Assembly: GCA_013298335.1 (NCBI GenBank)
Contig: JAAFHI010000190.1
Location: forward strand, 1-6,688
Origin: Actinomycetota bacterium
GTDB taxonomy: Bacteria > Acidobacteriota > Blastocatellia > Chloracidobacteriales > Chloracidobacteriaceae
DNA: 6,688 nt
Direction: 5' to 3'
Each line of letters starts with the position of its first letter. Positions within the stretch are counted from its first letter, which is position 1. Of this stretch, positions 5,887 to 6,688 are shown in pieces. Made by a program: the position numbers and the translations under genes. The notes beneath the pieces are model-generated. The model saw only the letters and a list, made by a program, of their open reading frames with translations. It did not search any database and was not told the origin of the DNA.

Positions 5887-6237
5887 TTGAAAACCGGCAT
5901 TACACGGTTGGAAACCTGCTTCTCACAGGTGAAAAGTACCTTTACAGACCATGAAACCTCCGTTTCAGAGGTGAAAACCTCCGTTTCAAAGTGTGAAACC
6001 TCCATTACGGAGGTGAAAACCTTCATTTCAAGGTGTGAAACCTCCATTTCAGAGGTCAAAACCTCCATTTCAGAGGCGGAAACCTCCGTTTCAAGGTGTG
6101 AACCCTTCATTTCAGAGGTGAAAACCTCCATTACGTGGTGTGAAACCATCATTTCACTCGACGAATTCGACATTTCATTCAAGAAAACCTGCTTTTCAGC
6201 CGGTGAAAGGGTGATTTCGGAACTCCAGGCCGGGTGA
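5887..6237 (+). CDS. possible 116-residue heptad-repeat protein, TTG start (uncertain)
   Basis: This open frame is made almost entirely of sixteen 7-residue repeats, consensus [K/E]-T-x-[I/V/F]-[S/T]-x-[V/C/L], for example ETSVSEV, KTSVSKC, ETSITEV, ETSISEV, with K and E largely alternating at position 1. Hydrophobic residues at positions 4 and 7 give a 3-4 spacing as in coiled coils, though the many beta-branched and Ser/Thr residues make a regular helix doubtful. In favour of coding, the frame holds for 336 bases without a single indel and stops right after the array. Against it, the only start is TTG without a clear ribosome-binding site, the base composition is poorer in GC than neighbouring genes, most unit-to-unit differences change the amino acid, and the opposite strand is open too. 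There is no signal peptide. Function is unknown. Confidence 0.3.
   Translation: MKTGITRLETCFSQVKSTFTDHETSVSEVKTSVSKCETSITEVKTFISRCETSISEVKTSISEAETSVSRCEPFISEVKTSITWCETIISLDEFDISFKKTCFSAGERVISELQAG
5890..6225. repeat. array of sixteen 21-base units with internal dyads
   Basis: Sixteen degenerate units of exactly 21 bases run without spacers. A typical unit reads GAAACCTCCATTTCAGAGGT. Two dyads recur: ACCTC/GAGGT within a unit, and TTTCA/TGAAA across unit borders (for example 5963-5976, 5984-5998, 6026-6040 and 6110-6123). Alternate units differ (AGGTGAAAACC against GTGTGAAACC), which gives a 42-base higher order. Conservation is best at about 5953-6150 and fades at both ends, as expected for an old tandem array. 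Twenty-one bases equals two turns of B-DNA, so every dyad and A-tract faces the same side. This array, the REP-like elements and the terminator fill the otherwise gene-free stretch 5739-6319. The array may be coding or a phased protein-binding or structural array. Confidence 0.85.
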
Positions 6238-6258
6238 ACGGGGACAACAGCCAAAAAT

Positions 6259-6302
6259 GGAACGGGGAACAGACCGAAAGAATCCGGCCTGTTCCCCGTT
6301 TC
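6259..6302. terminator. bidirectional rho-independent terminator
   Basis: AACGGGGAACAG (6261-6272) pairs perfectly with CTGTTCCCCGTT (6289-6300), a 12-bp stem extended by a G-T and a G-C pair outside and three inner pairs (CCG/CGG) around a small loop. On the + strand the stem is followed by TTTCTTGTTT. On the - strand it is followed by ATTTTTGG, 18-20 bases past the stop of the right-edge gene. It can therefore end transcripts from both sides: the 21-base array or regulator read-through, and the truncated - strand gene. Confidence 0.82.
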
Positions 6303-6319
6303 TTGTTTCCGCGTTCACT

Positions 6320-6688
6320 TCAGAGTTTCGGTACGACGTATTTCACGTCGATTCGCTTTGCCCCGTCCTTTGAAACATCCACGGGAATCACGAAGCGGAC
6401 CGAACGGATCACACAGGCTTCCTTGTCGCGGCAGTAGAAGAAGGTCGTGTCGAGCGTCAGCGTCGCCGTGCCTTCGGTGGTGGCGATGAAGGGTATCCGC
6501 AATGGAAACTTCAACTTCGGAGAACTGCCCGAGGCTTTTTCCGGCTTGAGGACAATCGTGCCGGAGTCGGTTTTCAGCCTGAAGCGGTGCGGCGTCTCGT
6601 CGTTCAGGTGGTAGCCCTCGGGCAGCGTCACGTCGAGTACCACTTCGCCTCCGCCGCGAGTCGTTTTCTGAACGTCGAGTTTGACGGT
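6320..6688 (-). CDS. 3' end of a gene with a DsbD-N-like beta domain (possibly an NHL/thioredoxin-fold protein), cut by window edge
   Basis: Only the last 122 residues are visible and the frame is open to the window edge, so the start lies outside. It is a run of beta strands: TVKLDVQKTTRGGGEVVLDV, then TLPEGYHLNDETPHRF, a lysine-rich middle, then TLTLDTTFFYCRDKEAC and SVRFVIPVDV. The spacing C86-x5-C92 after a strand ending FFY resembles the redox-active CX5C pair of the N-terminal domain of DsbD. Similar domains also close acidobacterial NHL-repeat/thioredoxin proteins, as I recall the family. The GTG at 6643 is internal to the domain and is not a credible start. It probably acts in redox chemistry or protein binding outside the cytoplasm, but the decisive N-terminal part is missing. 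The bidirectional terminator lies just downstream. Confidence 0.75.
   Translation of the reverse strand, partial: TVKLDVQKTTRGGGEVVLDVTLPEGYHLNDETPHRFRLKTDSGTIVLKPEKASGSSPKLKFPLRIPFIATTEGTATLTLDTTFFYCRDKEACVIRSVRFVIPVDVSKDGAKRIDVKYVVPKL

Noticed and set aside
5890..6225. The tandem array as a CRISPR
   Set aside because: Units are contiguous 21-base degenerate repeats without unique spacers, and no cas gene is present.
5625..6254. A 209-residue open frame on the - strand through the 21-base array, the palindromic repeats and the end of the regulator gene
   Set aside because: Its second half merely reads repeats (the FILHPSSF-like translation of the heptamer array) and then the antisense of a well-supported gene. 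Its openness in the array follows from the 21-base period. There is no independent coding evidence.

Overview
The window reads as chromosomal DNA of a GC-rich bacterium. The best guess is an acidobacterium of the Blastocatellia/Pyrinomonadales type. This rests on the OmpR-type winged-helix + TolB-like + TPR regulator, a gene style common there, and on GC-rich palindromic intergenic repeats. It is inference from style, since no rRNA or marker gene is present.

Left block (+ strand, 1-2093): after a short leader with small dyads comes an OafA/YrhL-type membrane O-acyltransferase (160-1368). Its stop overlaps, as TGATG, the start of a PlsC-type lysophospholipid acyltransferase (1368-2093). The two look translationally coupled and point to acylation of a lipid or surface glycan at the inner membrane.

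Middle block (- strand, 3781 down to 2101): an exported PDZ + alpha/beta-hydrolase protein is followed by two very small membrane proteins of 61 and 37 residues. The 61-residue gene has a near-perfect Shine-Dalgarno and the 37-residue gene has a GTG start behind GGAGA. The three look like one operon that converges on the plsC-like gene with only 7 bases between stops.

Right block: diverging from the hydrolase is a 583-residue regulator (+, 3987-5738) with an N-terminal winged helix, a TolB-like middle domain and TPRs, and no membrane segment. Its leader carries TTCTTACA twice at an 11-base period, the geometry used by OmpR/PhoB-family DNA-binding domains, so it may be an autoregulatory site.

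The most unusual stretch is 5719-6237. A GGATGAA heptanucleotide array runs through the regulator's stop codon. It is followed by three copies of a roughly 25-base GC-rich palindromic element, then by 16 uninterrupted 21-base units. The 21-base array is open on both strands. On the + strand it would encode 16 heptads of the form [K/E]-T-x-[I/V/F]-[S/T]-x-[V/C/L]. At the DNA level each unit holds dyads repeating at two helical turns. It could be a repeat protein or a phased non-coding array, and the sequence alone does not decide.

A strong bidirectional terminator hairpin (6259-6302) separates this from the 3' end of a - strand gene cut by the window edge (6320-6688). That gene ends in a DsbD-N-like beta domain with a CX5C pair.
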